Positions 1-9,265 are shown, counted from the stretch's first letter. The stretch: 64,000 nt of DNA from Paenibacillus radicibacter (GCF_024721995.1 NZ_JANQBC010000013.1:151980-215979), one strand, 5' to 3'. Numbers and translations are program-made. Notes: generated from the letters alone by a model not told the origin.

Positions 1-282
1 AACTACTGCAAACAAAATCGCTGCCCGATAAATTCGATCTGCTTCTTCATGTCTACCAAGCGCGATACGCTCAGAGATCATTTTGCTAAGTGCACTCGGA
101 ATACCTGCTGTTGCAACGACGAGAAGTACTGAATATAAGTTAAAAGCAATTGAATAAGACCCCATCCCCTCATCGCCTAACAAGTAGACAAGCGGGATAC
201 GTTGAAACACACCAAGAAACCGCGCCACAAGTGCGGCGACGGTTAGAATAATTGTTCCTTTTACAAGTGAATCTTTGGACAA
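1..282 (-). CDS. Flippase-type membrane protein, MOP superfamily (SpoVB/YtgP-like), N-terminal part only
   Basis: Partial gene, cut by the window edge; the first 94 codons are visible. It starts at TTG with a GGAAG ribosome binding site a few bases upstream. The visible protein opens with the hydrophobic segment SLVKGTIILTVAALVARFLG, followed by a basic and aromatic stretch and a second membrane segment. This is the usual start of polysaccharide or lipid II flippases of the SpoVB/YtgP/MurJ group, which move lipid-linked sugars across the membrane. Which member it is cannot be decided from this fragment. Confidence 0.75.
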   Translation of the reverse strand, partial: MSKDSLVKGTIILTVAALVARFLGVFQRIPLVYLLGDEGMGSYSIAFNLYSVLLVVATAGIPSALSKMISERIALGRHEEADRIYRAAILFAVV

Positions 283-316
283 AGTAACTTCCTTCTTCCT
301 TAGAGAGCGTAATCTC

Positions 317-793
317 TTATATCCAGATAATAAACACGATGATCATCGCAAGCTGCAAGATCACTTTGACAACAACGCTAGAGAAGAACCCGAGAACGGA
401 TCCTACACCTGACTTTAGTGCTTGTTCGATACTTTTGCCGATAATGATTTCTCCGATAACAGCCCCGATAAACGGCCCCAAGATAAGTCCAAAGGCTGGA
501 ATAACGAACGGTCCAAATATCAGACCAATTGTAGAGCCAATGACAGATGCTCGCGAACCCCCGAACTTCTTAACCCCCATTGCCGAAACTGCGTAATCAG
601 CTACGAATACAATAACAACAATGAGGGTTTGAATCGTCCAGAACCAGAAGCCAAAAGGCTCAAAGCTGAAAAACCATCCGTAGACGAAAAATGCAGCATA
701 TACTGCAAACACACCTGGCAAGATCGGGAACACTGTCCCGAGCATACCGATAATGAACAATGCTACAATGAGCACCCAGCCTAGAATGTCCAT
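317..793 (-). CDS. DUF456 family membrane protein (YqgC-like)
   Basis: Small integral membrane protein of 158 residues, almost entirely hydrophobic, with the family pattern GMLGTVFPILPG near the N-terminus and glycine-rich helices such as GLIFGPFVIPAFGLILG. I chose the ATG preceded by GGGGTGG at nine bases; an in-frame TTG six codons upstream has no ribosome binding site. DUF456 proteins are widespread in Bacillales and have no established function. The next gene upstream on this strand is a HAD phosphatase; nothing in the context points to a role. Confidence 0.85.
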   Translation of the reverse strand: MDILGWVLIVALFIIGMLGTVFPILPGVFAVYAAFFVYGWFFSFEPFGFWFWTIQTLIVVIVFVADYAVSAMGVKKFGGSRASVIGSTIGLIFGPFVIPAFGLILGPFIGAVIGEIIIGKSIEQALKSGVGSVLGFFSSVVVKVILQLAMIIVFIIWI

Positions 794-821
794 GTATAGG
801 TTCCACCCCAACGTTATTTAA

Positions 822-1571
822 TTAGCGCTTCTGACCCAGTACATACTCCTCGATGATCGCAGCTACGCCATCTTCATCATTCGTAACTGTAACTAGATCA
901 GCTGCCGCTTTCACTTCATCTTGCGCATTACCCATTGCTACACCAAGACCTGCCGCACGAATCATTGCAAGGTCATTCTGGGAATCCCCCATCGCGATCA
1001 CTTGATCCATCGTAATTCCTAGCAGTTGACACACTTCAATCATACCACTACCTTTGGAAATGCCTTTTGGATTCAATTCAATGTTGCTTAGGTGGGAATT
1101 CGTAATTTCAAACAAATCCCATGACTCAACTGTACGACGAATCTCAGCTAATTTATCCGCATCTTCTTCAAAGAAACCGAATTTCAGCCATTCCACAGAA
1201 TCGACATCATCCAGCCATTTATCTTTGTTAAATAAACCTTCAACTGCATACGCCCAATACCATGACCCGTATTCAAGCGCCATCGCATGAAGCTTTCGAA
1301 TCGTATCTGCAGGTACAAGCACACGCTTGTGGAGTACATCAGGTGATTTCCATACTTCACTGCCGTTTACCGATACGATTGGAGCTTGTAGACCCAACTC
1401 TTCGATATAAGGGCGAGCACTTTGCACACCGCGTCCTGTAGAGAACATCACAGTGACACCTGCGTCAATCGCATTTGCAATTGCCTTGCGGTTTCTTGCA
1501 GAAACCTCTTTTTCTTCATTCAAAACGGTTCCATCCATATCCAGAGCAACGAGTTTATAAGTGGTTGACAT
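822..1571 (-). CDS. Cof-type HAD-superfamily phosphatase
   Basis: Cytoplasmic hydrolase of 249 residues. Motif I is LDMDGTVLN near residue 10 (nucleophile Asp and acid/base Asp), motif II is the STGR segment, and the C-terminal MGDSQNDLAM carries the metal-binding acidic pair. A long insertion between the motifs gives the C2 cap typical of the Cof group (YwpJ, YkrA, YidA relatives), which hydrolyse sugar phosphates, FMN, PLP or similar small phosphates. The substrate cannot be read from sequence. An AGGGAGG sequence lies upstream of the ATG, at the long end of normal spacing. Confidence 0.9.
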   Translation of the reverse strand: MSTTYKLVALDMDGTVLNEEKEVSARNRKAIANAIDAGVTVMFSTGRGVQSARPYIEELGLQAPIVSVNGSEVWKSPDVLHKRVLVPADTIRKLHAMALEYGSWYWAYAVEGLFNKDKWLDDVDSVEWLKFGFFEEDADKLAEIRRTVESWDLFEITNSHLSNIELNPKGISKGSGMIEVCQLLGITMDQVIAMGDSQNDLAMIRAAGLGVAMGNAQDEVKAAADLVTVTNDEDGVAAIIEEYVLGQKR

Positions 1572-1593
1572 AGTTGTTAAAAACCTCCCTATT

Positions 1594-3468
1594 CTAGTGC
1601 GTCAGAACTGCCTTTTGTGGAACATCTTCCATATACGTTACGTGCCACAATGCAAAAATATAAATTGTCCAAATCCGGCGCGCATAGTCGCCTTGACCAT
1701 TGCGATGCTTATGAAGCATCTCTTCAACCGCTTTGATATTAATGTAATCTTCAATGCCACTTGCTTGAATCTGTTCCATAATCATCGTACCCGTATTGTC
1801 TTTCATCCAATCCCGAAGCGGTACAGGGAATCCAAGCTTAGGACGATTTAGAATAGGGTCTGGAACAATACCTTCCATCGCTTTTCGGAAAATATATTTC
1901 GTCGTGCCGCCGGCAATTCGGTACTTCGCTGGTATACGACGTGCGACTTCAAATAACTCCTTGTCCAAGAATGGAACACGAAGCTCTAAGGAATGCGCCA
2001 TCGTCATCTTATCAGCTTTCATCAGAATATCGCCTGGCATCCACAAATTCATATCGATATATTGCATACGTGTAACAGGGTCTTGATGTTTCGTCTTCGC
2101 ATAGAACTCACTCGCAATTTGCTGTGGGTTCTTATACTGGCGAAGCATCTCATCATCCAAACGAAGAATCTCAGACTTCATTGATTCTGTGAATATCTTC
2201 GCATTTCCTAAGAAGCGCTCCTCAAGCGGTGTCGTACCGCGAAGCAAGAAGTTACGGCCGTACATGCTGCTTGGTAGCATACGTGCCATACGATTAATCA
2301 TGCGACGTAGTGGCAATGGCAATCGTTCAAGTGAACGAAGAGAATTCGGTTCATTATAAATGCGATAGCCGCCGAACAACTCATCGGCACCTTCACCAGA
2401 CAATGTTACCGTTACATGCTTACGCGCAAGTTCAGCTACATGATATAGGGCAATTGCTGAAGGGTCAGCGATAGGTTCATCTTGATGCCAGATCGCTTTC
2501 GGCAAGGATGCAAAGTAATCATCTTTCGTGATGACCTTCTCGTAATGCTCCGTTCCAAGCGCTTCAGCTGTTTGTCTTGCAATAATCGTCTCGTTATTCG
2601 CGCCTTCAAAACCAACAGAGAATGTACGAATTGGTTCGATACGTTTCATTTGAGCTGCAATTGCTGTGGAATCAATACCACTAGATAAGAAACAACCACG
2701 CTCTACGTCACTTACCAAGTGATGCTTCACGGAATCCTCAAGTGCAGCACGAATTTGCTCTACATATTCATCGAATGGACGATCAATAGGATCGAACATC
2801 GGATCCCAATAACGTTCAATCGTCATATCCCCATCATACGTCACTTTGACAAAATGACCTGGAGGCAACTTCTGAATCCCTTCGAACATCGTGTTCGGCT
2901 CAGGTACGTATTGGAACGTTAAGTAATTCATTAAGCTATCTGTATGAATCAAGCGATTCATGCCCTCGGCAGACAGGATACTCTTAATTTCTGAACCAAA
3001 TAAAAACTGACGGCCCGAGAGATGGTAGTAGAATGGCTTGATACCAAAGTGATCGCGCGCACCGAATAGCTGCTTTTTCTTGCGATCCCAGATAACAAAG
3101 CCAAACATTCCGCGAAGATGTTTTACACAATCTTCTCCAAACTCTTCGTACAGATGGACAATGACTTCCGTGTCACTAGAGGTACGGAAAATATGTCCAC
3201 GATCCGTCAGCATGCTGCGCAAGCTTTTATAATTGTAAATCTCTCCATTAAACACAATCCATACGGTTTCATCTTCATTGCATAAAGGCTGATGTCCCGC
3301 TGCTAAATCAATAATCGATAATCGACGGAAACCTAATCCGATTCGATTTTCTGTCCAAAATCCACTGTCATTCGGACCACGATGCTCGATCACATCCGTC
3401 ATTGCTTGTAACATGTGTTGGGAAGGTTCCCGATCTTCAAAATATAGTACACCAGTGATTCCGCACAC
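1594..3468 (-). CDS. asnB: Asparagine synthase (glutamine-hydrolysing)
   Basis: Class II glutamine amidotransferase plus ATP-dependent synthetase that makes asparagine from aspartate and glutamine, 624 residues. The start is fixed by biology: Cys2 must become the N-terminal nucleophile. A GTG codon directly before CGITG, with GGAGGTG nine bases upstream, gives exactly that; the open frame runs 21 codons further upstream but would bury the cysteine. The synthetase half shows the PP-loop FLSSGIDSTA and LSGEGADELFGGY. The length fits the AsnB/AsnO group; members of this group may also amidate cell-wall precursors. Confidence 0.93.
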   Translation of the reverse strand: MCGITGVLYFEDREPSQHMLQAMTDVIEHRGPNDSGFWTENRIGLGFRRLSIIDLAAGHQPLCNEDETVWIVFNGEIYNYKSLRSMLTDRGHIFRTSSDTEVIVHLYEEFGEDCVKHLRGMFGFVIWDRKKKQLFGARDHFGIKPFYYHLSGRQFLFGSEIKSILSAEGMNRLIHTDSLMNYLTFQYVPEPNTMFEGIQKLPPGHFVKVTYDGDMTIERYWDPMFDPIDRPFDEYVEQIRAALEDSVKHHLVSDVERGCFLSSGIDSTAIAAQMKRIEPIRTFSVGFEGANNETIIARQTAEALGTEHYEKVITKDDYFASLPKAIWHQDEPIADPSAIALYHVAELARKHVTVTLSGEGADELFGGYRIYNEPNSLRSLERLPLPLRRMINRMARMLPSSMYGRNFLLRGTTPLEERFLGNAKIFTESMKSEILRLDDEMLRQYKNPQQIASEFYAKTKHQDPVTRMQYIDMNLWMPGDILMKADKMTMAHSLELRVPFLDKELFEVARRIPAKYRIAGGTTKYIFRKAMEGIVPDPILNRPKLGFPVPLRDWMKDNTGTMIMEQIQASGIEDYINIKAVEEMLHKHRNGQGDYARRIWTIYIFALWHVTYMEDVPQKAVLTH

Positions 3469-3552
3469 GGTGAAATACACCTCCGTATAAGTAACTGACA
3501 GCTTGATGTCTGATACGTTAGTATAGCACACCTTGGCGAAGAACGAAAAATG

Positions 3553-3615
3553 TTATAGAAAAATCATCGTAATAATTAAGCGTTTGAGCGAAGCGGTCAG
3601 ACGACTCTTTTTCAT
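3553..3615 (-). CDS. Possible 20-residue leader peptide upstream of asnB
   Basis: The 329-base gap between asnB and the penicillin-binding protein gene holds this tiny frame, MKKSRLTASLKRLIITMIFL, basic at the start and hydrophobic at the end. A run of six G lies six bases before the ATG, a good ribosome binding site. It ends 84 bases before the asnB start on the same strand. It contains no asparagine codon, so it is not an Asn attenuator peptide. I do not recognise it, and chance is possible. Further upstream is an imperfect hairpin, GGGTAAA...TTTACCC, at 3669-3692. Confidence 0.3.
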   Translation of the reverse strand: MKKSRLTASLKRLIITMIFL

Positions 3616-3734
3616 CTTGATCCCCCCATTTGCCTAGATGACATATTGTTTACCTAACGCAACTTTTAGGGTAAAAAAGAGACCCTTTACCCGCAGTATA
3701 TGCACCTGTCTACCAAAAGTGACGATTGGCAAGT

Positions 3735-3770
3735 AAAAAACCTGCCACGTCCATATCGGATGCGGCAGGC
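3735..3770 (-). terminator. Rho-independent terminator of the penicillin-binding protein gene
   Basis: On the minus strand GCCTGCC and GGCAGG pair around a short loop with further pairing inside, followed by a run of six T. It lies about 30 bases after the stop codon of the penicillin-binding protein gene. Confidence 0.85.
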
Positions 3771-3797
3771 TTTAAGGATGAAAGAATGTTATAGCTA

Positions 3798-5879
3798 CTA
3801 CGGCGTCGTATTAGCCGGCGGAGTCGGTGTTGCCGGTGGTTTCGGCGTACCCGTCAAACCAATTTGTTGGTCATACGCATCGAACATCTTACGCGCGATT
3901 GGCGCTGCGTTCCATGCCCCGTACCCACCTTCTGGTACGACAACTGCTACTGCAAACTTTGGATTTTCTGCTGGTGCGAATGCGATAAATACGGCGTTAT
4001 CGACGTCTTTCCCTCTAAGCGTTTGCGTAGATGTACCTGTCTTAGAAGCCATCGAATACGGGAAGCCTTCGAATCCTTGTACACGCACTAACTTCATACC
4101 ATCAACAATTACTTTCCAATATTCATTCGGGAACTTTGCTTCATTCAACATCTCTGGTGTAAAGCCTTTAACAAGATCGCCATCCACAGTCGTGATCTTA
4201 TCGACAAACTGCGGCTTCATTCGCTTACCCTTGGACGCAAGAGTTGCTGCAAATTGTGCTAGCTGTAGTGTCGTATACTTCTCATTCTGTCCCCATGAAG
4301 CACGAATCAGACGAGACTGAATCGGTTCACCATTCTTATCATTGTAATACTCACTGCTTCCTTCTGATTCATAAGGCAATCCGGAGCCTGTTAATGTACC
4401 CAGACCGAATTGTTTCAAATAATTATCCCAAATATCAAGTCCTTTGTTGGGCGTCTCGTTGGTTGTATACTTCGAGTACAACTTATTACCTATCATTTCG
4501 GACATGAACGTATTAGAAGAGTATTGAATCGCGGCGGTTGCATTAATGGGTCCATGTGCAACACCATCAGAGTTGGACAATGACGCTTCTTTTCCCTTTA
4601 AGCCCCATGTAAACCTACCCGTATCGTTGTATGTTTGCGTCGTAGTAAAGAGCTTTTCGTTTAGTCCAACCAATATAGTTAAGGGCTTAATAACCGAGCC
4701 CATATAGACGATCGAATTCAATCGGTTCTTCCGTTGTTCCTCTGGCAATTGAGGGAAAGAGTAACGGATAGTTCCGTTATTTACAATTGGACCAATTTCA
4801 TTATATTCTGCTGTATTCAGTCCACCGACCCATTTGTTCGTATCATAATCAGGCATGGACGCCATCGAGATCACTTTACCTGTCTCCACTTCAATTCCGA
4901 CCGCATAACCTGTTCTTGCATTCGGCGCACTCGCATATTTGTTACCGCTTGAGGTCTGCATCGTTTTAATCTGATCGGTGATTGCTTGCTCGGTAGCAAG
5001 CTGAACATCCTTCTGAATCGTGAGATGAAGATTATGTCCCTTCTCCGGCTTCTTTATCGTCGGCGCGCCAACAATTGTATCTTTCAAGTTAACGGGATAC
5101 GACTTCGTGCCGCTTTCCCCGCGAAGCTCATCTTGATACATATACTCAAGACCATCGTATCCTACATATTCTTCTTCCTGATATTTCTTCTTATTTCCTT
5201 CCGTTTCTTGATATTGTGGCAGTTTGGAAGTTCTTGTCGCCTTGTAAGGACGCATGTAGCCCACAAGATGAGCTGCAATCGAATTCGTATCATAACGTCG
5301 ACTGCTCTCTTCATTTACCTCAAGCAATTTAAACTCATCACGATGCTCTAGAATATACGCGATCTCTTCCTTGGATAAGTCCTCCTTAATCCGACGAGCG
5401 ATATAATACAAACCTGGTGGTTTTGTTTCCTTCATATTGATGTCATAACCGACATCCATGTCTTTAATAATTTCATCAGCTGTCGGCTTCTTCGAGCCTT
5501 CTTTGCCATACTTCTGGAACACTTCTTCCAATTTATAAGCAAGTTCTACATACTCCGGTTTTGGCTTCTGTGGCAGACCTGTCTCAAGACGGAAGAATAG
5601 AGACTGTACCGAAATCGAGTACGCAATCGGATAGCCATCTTTATCGTAAATATTGCCTCGAATCGGCGAGATCTGTGTATCTCGGTTGTTAATTCGCTGT
5701 GCTTCTGCTGTTAGCTGCTTTCCTTGTACAAATTGTAAAATGGCAAGTTTCACGATTAAAATGGAAAACAAAACAAACGTTAAGAAGAAAAATAAATTAA
5801 TCCGAAACGAGAAGTGACGTTTCTTCGTGAGTTCCTTTTTTTGTGGATCATTATCCGTATGCAATGTTTTCTTTCTCAC
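3798..5879 (-). CDS. Class B penicillin-binding protein, PBP2/MrdA type
   Basis: Membrane-anchored peptidoglycan transpeptidase of about 693 residues. One N-terminal membrane helix (NLFFFLTFVLFSILIVKLAI) is followed by the dimerisation domain (GNIYDKDGYPIAYS) and the transpeptidase domain. The acyl-serine motif SVIK is at about residue 395, SSN at about 454 and KTGTS at about 613. The last 20 residues are a proline and threonine-rich tail. I prefer the GTG start of VRKKTLHTD, with AAGGA about ten bases upstream; a GTG nine codons earlier is also possible. In rods, PBP2-type enzymes work with RodA in side-wall synthesis, but no rod or mre gene is nearby. Confidence 0.9.
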   Translation of the reverse strand: MRKKTLHTDNDPQKKELTKKRHFSFRINLFFFLTFVLFSILIVKLAILQFVQGKQLTAEAQRINNRDTQISPIRGNIYDKDGYPIAYSISVQSLFFRLETGLPQKPKPEYVELAYKLEEVFQKYGKEGSKKPTADEIIKDMDVGYDINMKETKPPGLYYIARRIKEDLSKEEIAYILEHRDEFKLLEVNEESSRRYDTNSIAAHLVGYMRPYKATRTSKLPQYQETEGNKKKYQEEEYVGYDGLEYMYQDELRGESGTKSYPVNLKDTIVGAPTIKKPEKGHNLHLTIQKDVQLATEQAITDQIKTMQTSSGNKYASAPNARTGYAVGIEVETGKVISMASMPDYDTNKWVGGLNTAEYNEIGPIVNNGTIRYSFPQLPEEQRKNRLNSIVYMGSVIKPLTILVGLNEKLFTTTQTYNDTGRFTWGLKGKEASLSNSDGVAHGPINATAAIQYSSNTFMSEMIGNKLYSKYTTNETPNKGLDIWDNYLKQFGLGTLTGSGLPYESEGSSEYYNDKNGEPIQSRLIRASWGQNEKYTTLQLAQFAATLASKGKRMKPQFVDKITTVDGDLVKGFTPEMLNEAKFPNEYWKVIVDGMKLVRVQGFEGFPYSMASKTGTSTQTLRGKDVDNAVFIAFAPAENPKFAVAVVVPEGGYGAWNAAPIARKMFDAYDQQIGLTGTPKPPATPTPPANTTP

Positions 5880-5945
5880 AATTATACAATTCCTTTCCAG
5901 TAACACTTCTTACTTTCTATTTTATAACACATACAAGCGACAATC

Positions 5946-5982
5946 AAAAAAAGAGCTTTTTCCATTTCACAGAAAAAACTCT
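5946..5982 (-). terminator. Terminator of the transglutaminase operon
   Basis: On the minus strand an 11-base stem with one mismatch (AGAGTTTTTTC against GAAAAAGCTCT) is followed by a run of T. It sits just after the transglutaminase stop codon and before the penicillin-binding protein start region. Confidence 0.75.
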
Positions 5983-5992
5983 TCAAGTTCAT

Positions 5993-7120
5993 TTAAGCAT
6001 CTGCAATGTGTGTTTTCTCAAAGTTAGGTGGGTTAAACCAATTACCGCCTGATGATACCCATGTGGAATCCAGTGGTATCCATGCCTTGTTTTCTTTCAA
6101 ATACACTTCATTCCACGCGTGTGCGCCATAACCGCCTTTACCATCCGAACCAAGCCCTGTGATCACCTTCGCATCAAGTCCAACGACTCTTGCCATGGCT
6201 GCATACAGTCTCGAATAGTCGATACAAACTCCTTTGCGGGAACTGAATGTATCTTCCGGTGTCTGCTCTTTCCATATCTTCTGATCCTCATACAGCTTCA
6301 CTTTGTCCCAGTCATACTGTACACGCGAACCTACCCACTGATACAAAAGCTTCGCTTTTTCCTCATCGGTATCGCCCTTGGATGTTACATCTTTAGCCGC
6401 CTGCACAATATCCGGTGAAATGTTTGCATCGAGTACTTCATACTTACGCTGTAACAGTCCTTTAAAGTCTTGCTCCATCGCCCTTGTAATCACAGGTAGT
6501 CTTTCCGTAATCATTTTTCCTGTAAAAGGCTGAATGATCTGCTCTGCACCTTTTTGATACAAAGTCGAGCTTTGGATGTAACTTGTCACTTGATTCTGAG
6601 GGAAAAGTGTGACGAACATAAATAGAACAAAAAGTACGATCAGCGCACGTACAGCGCCACCAAGTATACCTACCAAACCACCCGTCATTGTACTGAAAGT
6701 AGTCGGTGAACCTTGTATCGAACGCCCTCTGCTATGATGCCAACGTTCCAGCATCGGACCTGCTATAAAGAACAGAATTTGCTTTATAATCAAATACGAA
6801 ATAATAAATAAGATCGAGAATCGGAACAGCGAGAAATCCCGTAGTCCTGTAACGAATGTATAGTAAACTTGCTTCCATACACCAACTTCGCCAACTGGAA
6901 TTTGCACGTTCTTAGCCACTAACCACCCATAAAACCATGGAGAGATAGCCTGTACGATGTACCACGACGCTACAATTGCAAGGATCGAGAGTACGCCCGA
7001 GCTCATCATTACAGCTAGATGACGGACAGATCCAGTTGCCCCTCGCCTTCCTCCTTGTATCGCAGAGAAAACAAGGATTGCAATAAGCAACAGCGATACG
7101 ACATTTAAATAAGGTGCCAT
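5993..7120 (-). CDS. Membrane-anchored transglutaminase-like protein with CvpA-like N-terminal half
   Basis: 375 residues. The first half holds about four membrane helices with a glycine-rich linker (AIQGGRRGATGSV) and resembles CvpA/colicin V production-type domains. The second half is a transglutaminase-like cysteine hydrolase fold: Cys299 in KGVCIDYSRLYAAM, His334 in AHAWNEVYL and Asp351 in PLDSTW form the catalytic triad. Such domains act on peptides or protein side chains, probably here at the outer membrane face. It is the last gene of a three-gene operon with two small membrane proteins. The family assignment is firm; the substrate is unknown. Confidence 0.85.
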   Translation of the reverse strand: MAPYLNVVSLLLIAILVFSAIQGGRRGATGSVRHLAVMMSSGVLSILAIVASWYIVQAISPWFYGWLVAKNVQIPVGEVGVWKQVYYTFVTGLRDFSLFRFSILFIISYLIIKQILFFIAGPMLERWHHSRGRSIQGSPTTFSTMTGGLVGILGGAVRALIVLFVLFMFVTLFPQNQVTSYIQSSTLYQKGAEQIIQPFTGKMITERLPVITRAMEQDFKGLLQRKYEVLDANISPDIVQAAKDVTSKGDTDEEKAKLLYQWVGSRVQYDWDKVKLYEDQKIWKEQTPEDTFSSRKGVCIDYSRLYAAMARVVGLDAKVITGLGSDGKGGYGAHAWNEVYLKENKAWIPLDSTWVSSGGNWFNPPNFEKTHIADA

Positions 7121-7146
7121 TGCTCATCAATCCTTCCTTGAGTTCA

Positions 7147-7566
7147 TTATTTAGCGTTAGCTTGCGCTTGTTCAATTAGAGCTTTAACGGCAGTATCTGC
7201 TTCCATTTTAAAGGTTTGTCCTAGAAAAGTAACCTGGAGCTCATTGGAACCAGCTTTACCCTCTATTTTCAAATTTTTCGTGGAAACTTCAAACGATCCG
7301 TCTTTGTTCGCTACATACTTCGCATCTTTTAAATCATCACCAAGTGCTTTAACCGCTTGGGATTTAATCTCATTCACTACACTTGTACCGACTGTGGTGA
7401 GTGTATCGGTATATTGTACGCCATAGATGACAACACCTGCAATGACAGCAAATACGATCACCCATTTCAAGACCGTTTTGACAATATTAATCACAATGAT
7501 CAAGATAATCACTGCTGCTAACAATAACAACCATCGGTCTTGTAAGAAAGAAATCCACTGATCCAT
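7147..7566 (-). CDS. Unrecognised membrane protein with extracytoplasmic lysine-rich domain
   Basis: 139 residues. Two closely spaced membrane helices occupy roughly residues 10-60, followed by about 75 residues of polar, alternating sequence ending in IEQAQANAK. The start is the ATG of MDQWISF, preceded by GGGGGAG at six bases; earlier in-frame ATG codons lack a ribosome binding site and overlap the upstream small gene. It is 26 bases ahead of the transglutaminase gene on the same strand, so the two are probably cotranscribed. I do not recognise a family. Confidence 0.75.
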   Translation of the reverse strand: MDQWISFLQDRWLLLLAAVIILIIVINIVKTVLKWVIVFAVIAGVVIYGVQYTDTLTTVGTSVVNEIKSQAVKALGDDLKDAKYVANKDGSFEVSTKNLKIEGKAGSNELQVTFLGQTFKMEADTAVKALIEQAQANAK

Positions 7567-7606
7567 GTTCCACTCCCCCAATTTTCCCAATTCATCTCTC
7601 ATCATA

Positions 7607-7771
7607 CTATACACCTTCGTTATCATCATCCCTTTTTTGACGTAATTGTTTTAATTTATGTTGTATTTCTTCCCCTTTGTTCCAGTTCATACGAGTTTTC
7701 CTGCGTGCGTGGCGTACACGAAGTAGAATCATAACAATTAATAAGGCCATTACCATCCAAAGGTAGTCCAT
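7607..7771 (-). CDS. Small single-span membrane protein, 54 residues
   Basis: The sequence begins MDYLWMVMALLIVMILLRVR, one membrane helix, then a basic and charged tail rich in Lys, Arg, Gln and Asp. AAGGAG sits eight bases before the ATG, a strong ribosome binding site. It is the first gene of the operon that continues with the 139-residue membrane protein and the transglutaminase-like protein. It matches no family I know. Translation signal and operon position support it as a real gene. Confidence 0.65.
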   Translation of the reverse strand: MDYLWMVMALLIVMILLRVRHARRKTRMNWNKGEEIQHKLKQLRQKRDDDNEGV

Positions 7772-7864
7772 CACTTACACTCCTTCCTGTATGCAAATGT
7801 GGCATATGTGAGGGACAAGTCGCGTAACCATGTAGAGTATGTACATATAAAGGCGGTGGTGAGA

Positions 7865-9007
7865 ATGAAAACAACACTTTGGCTCTATTTGTTCATGTTT
7901 ATCGCTTTTTTTGATTTACATGCCCAATATCCCATTTTATCTCCTTTTGCACTTTCCCTCGGTGCTGCTCCTTCTTTTATCGGCTATATCATGGGCATGT
8001 ATGCACTCACTCATCTACCAGGAAACCTGTTAGCAGGATATGGCGTAGACAAGTTCGGCAGCAAGATCTTCATTATTTGCTCCTTGATTGTAGCAGGAAT
8101 TGTACTCATTTTCCAATCTCAGGTAGATGATCCTTGGGAGCTTCTCATCATACGATCCATCTCCGGTTTCGTTCTCGCATTCCTATCCCCTGCTTGTCTA
8201 GCACTGCTTGCTAAACTCGCTAGAGATCGAACGCACCAAAGTAAACTAATGGCTGGTAACGGTCTTATGCACACTTTAGCTTCTGTTGTTTCTCCTGCTG
8301 CTGGTGCCTATTTGGTTTTGCAAGTTGGGTTTAGTCGGTCCTTCGAGATACTAGGCTGGATCCTAATTCTTACGGGGATCATTGCAATTTTTGGGATCAA
8401 AGATCAGCGTGTCCCTTTATTTACGTCAGTTAATCTTAAAGTCCAATCCACTAGCAGCGAGGAATCTACTCCATCGATCCCATGGCTATTCTACCTTATT
8501 CCACTTGCCATTTCATGCTCCCAAGGGATCTTATTCTTTGAACTTCCGCTGATGAATACGGGAAAAGATGCTGTGCTTACGTCGGGGATTCTATTTACAC
8601 TCGTATCAATCGGAGCTTTAGTCAGTCTTTCCTTACTCTTTATTAATCGAGTATCGCCTTATATTCGAACATTATTCGGTTCTTTAGCGCTTGCAATCAT
8701 ATTTTTTGGAATTGCTGTCCATTGGGGACTATCCATCCATGTCTCTTTATTCTTAATTGGAATGGCCAAAGGGATCATATTCCCTGCTATCGCTTCATTA
8801 TTAGCATCGATCACACCAAGTACCCGTTATGGTCGATCCTTCTCCGTACTGTCCATTGCCTATTCAATCGGTTCATTCATTGGGCCAATTGTTGCCGGAC
8901 AAGTCCGCGGGATCATCTCTCCATATTTCATCGCGTTCTTCATCTTGATGTTGGCACTTGCATTACTTCCACCTCGCACATCGAAACTCAGCCCAATTTT
9001 ACATTAA
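7865..9007 (+). CDS. MFS transporter
   Basis: 380 residues with about 12 hydrophobic segments and the major facilitator loop signature between helices 2 and 3 (AGYGVDKFGSK, the GxxxDxxGxk pattern), plus a similar RYGRSFSV stretch in the second half. It is an inner-membrane secondary transporter, probably a drug or metabolite exporter; the substrate cannot be inferred. I chose the ATG of MKTTLWLYL, which follows a GGCGGTGGTGAG ribosome binding site. It is transcribed divergently from the small membrane protein operon. Confidence 0.88.
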   Translation: MKTTLWLYLFMFIAFFDLHAQYPILSPFALSLGAAPSFIGYIMGMYALTHLPGNLLAGYGVDKFGSKIFIICSLIVAGIVLIFQSQVDDPWELLIIRSISGFVLAFLSPACLALLAKLARDRTHQSKLMAGNGLMHTLASVVSPAAGAYLVLQVGFSRSFEILGWILILTGIIAIFGIKDQRVPLFTSVNLKVQSTSSEESTPSIPWLFYLIPLAISCSQGILFFELPLMNTGKDAVLTSGILFTLVSIGALVSLSLLFINRVSPYIRTLFGSLALAIIFFGIAVHWGLSIHVSLFLIGMAKGIIFPAIASLLASITPSTRYGRSFSVLSIAYSIGSFIGPIVAGQVRGIISPYFIAFFILMLALALLPPRTSKLSPILH

Positions 9008-9124
9008 TAAATTGTAATTTATAACCCATTTCCACTTTCTTATAGGTACATGCAGAGACATTTATCTTCATTAGACATAGTATAACTAGTGTCAATGACA
9101 TCGATAAAAAAGGAGTGACTGGGA

Positions 9125-9247
9125 ATGGGAGTAATTGAAGGAGGACTAGGTTGTGGCGAAGGCCGTCGTTCGACAACTAGTACAGTACTCGTATTATTTA
9201 TTCTATTAGTAATTATTTCATGTACTTTTTGCAGAGGCTGGAATTAA
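9125..9247 (+). CDS. YjcZ-like small sporulation peptide
   Basis: 40 residues: a glycine-rich, polar N-terminus (GVIEGGLGCGEGRRS) followed by the hydrophobic stretch TVLVLFILLVIISCTF. This layout is typical of the YjcZ/GGxxG small spore-associated membrane peptides common in Paenibacillus and Bacillus. The ATG follows AAGGAG at nine bases and the gene is closed by its own terminator. The cysteines (GLGC, SCTFC) are slightly unusual. Assigned by pattern, so moderately sure of the family. Confidence 0.65.
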   Translation: MGVIEGGLGCGEGRRSTTSTVLVLFILLVIISCTFCRGWN

Positions 9248-9265
9248 TATTTAGGCATGATAGAC

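Noticed and set aside
422..784. Open frame of 120 codons on the plus strand opposite the DUF456 gene
   Set aside because: Low-complexity antisense shadow with no ribosome binding site; the minus strand has a clear membrane protein.
3469..3531. N-terminal extension of asparagine synthetase
   Set aside because: It would place 22 residues before the catalytic Cys2; the GTG with GGAGGTG upstream gives the active form.
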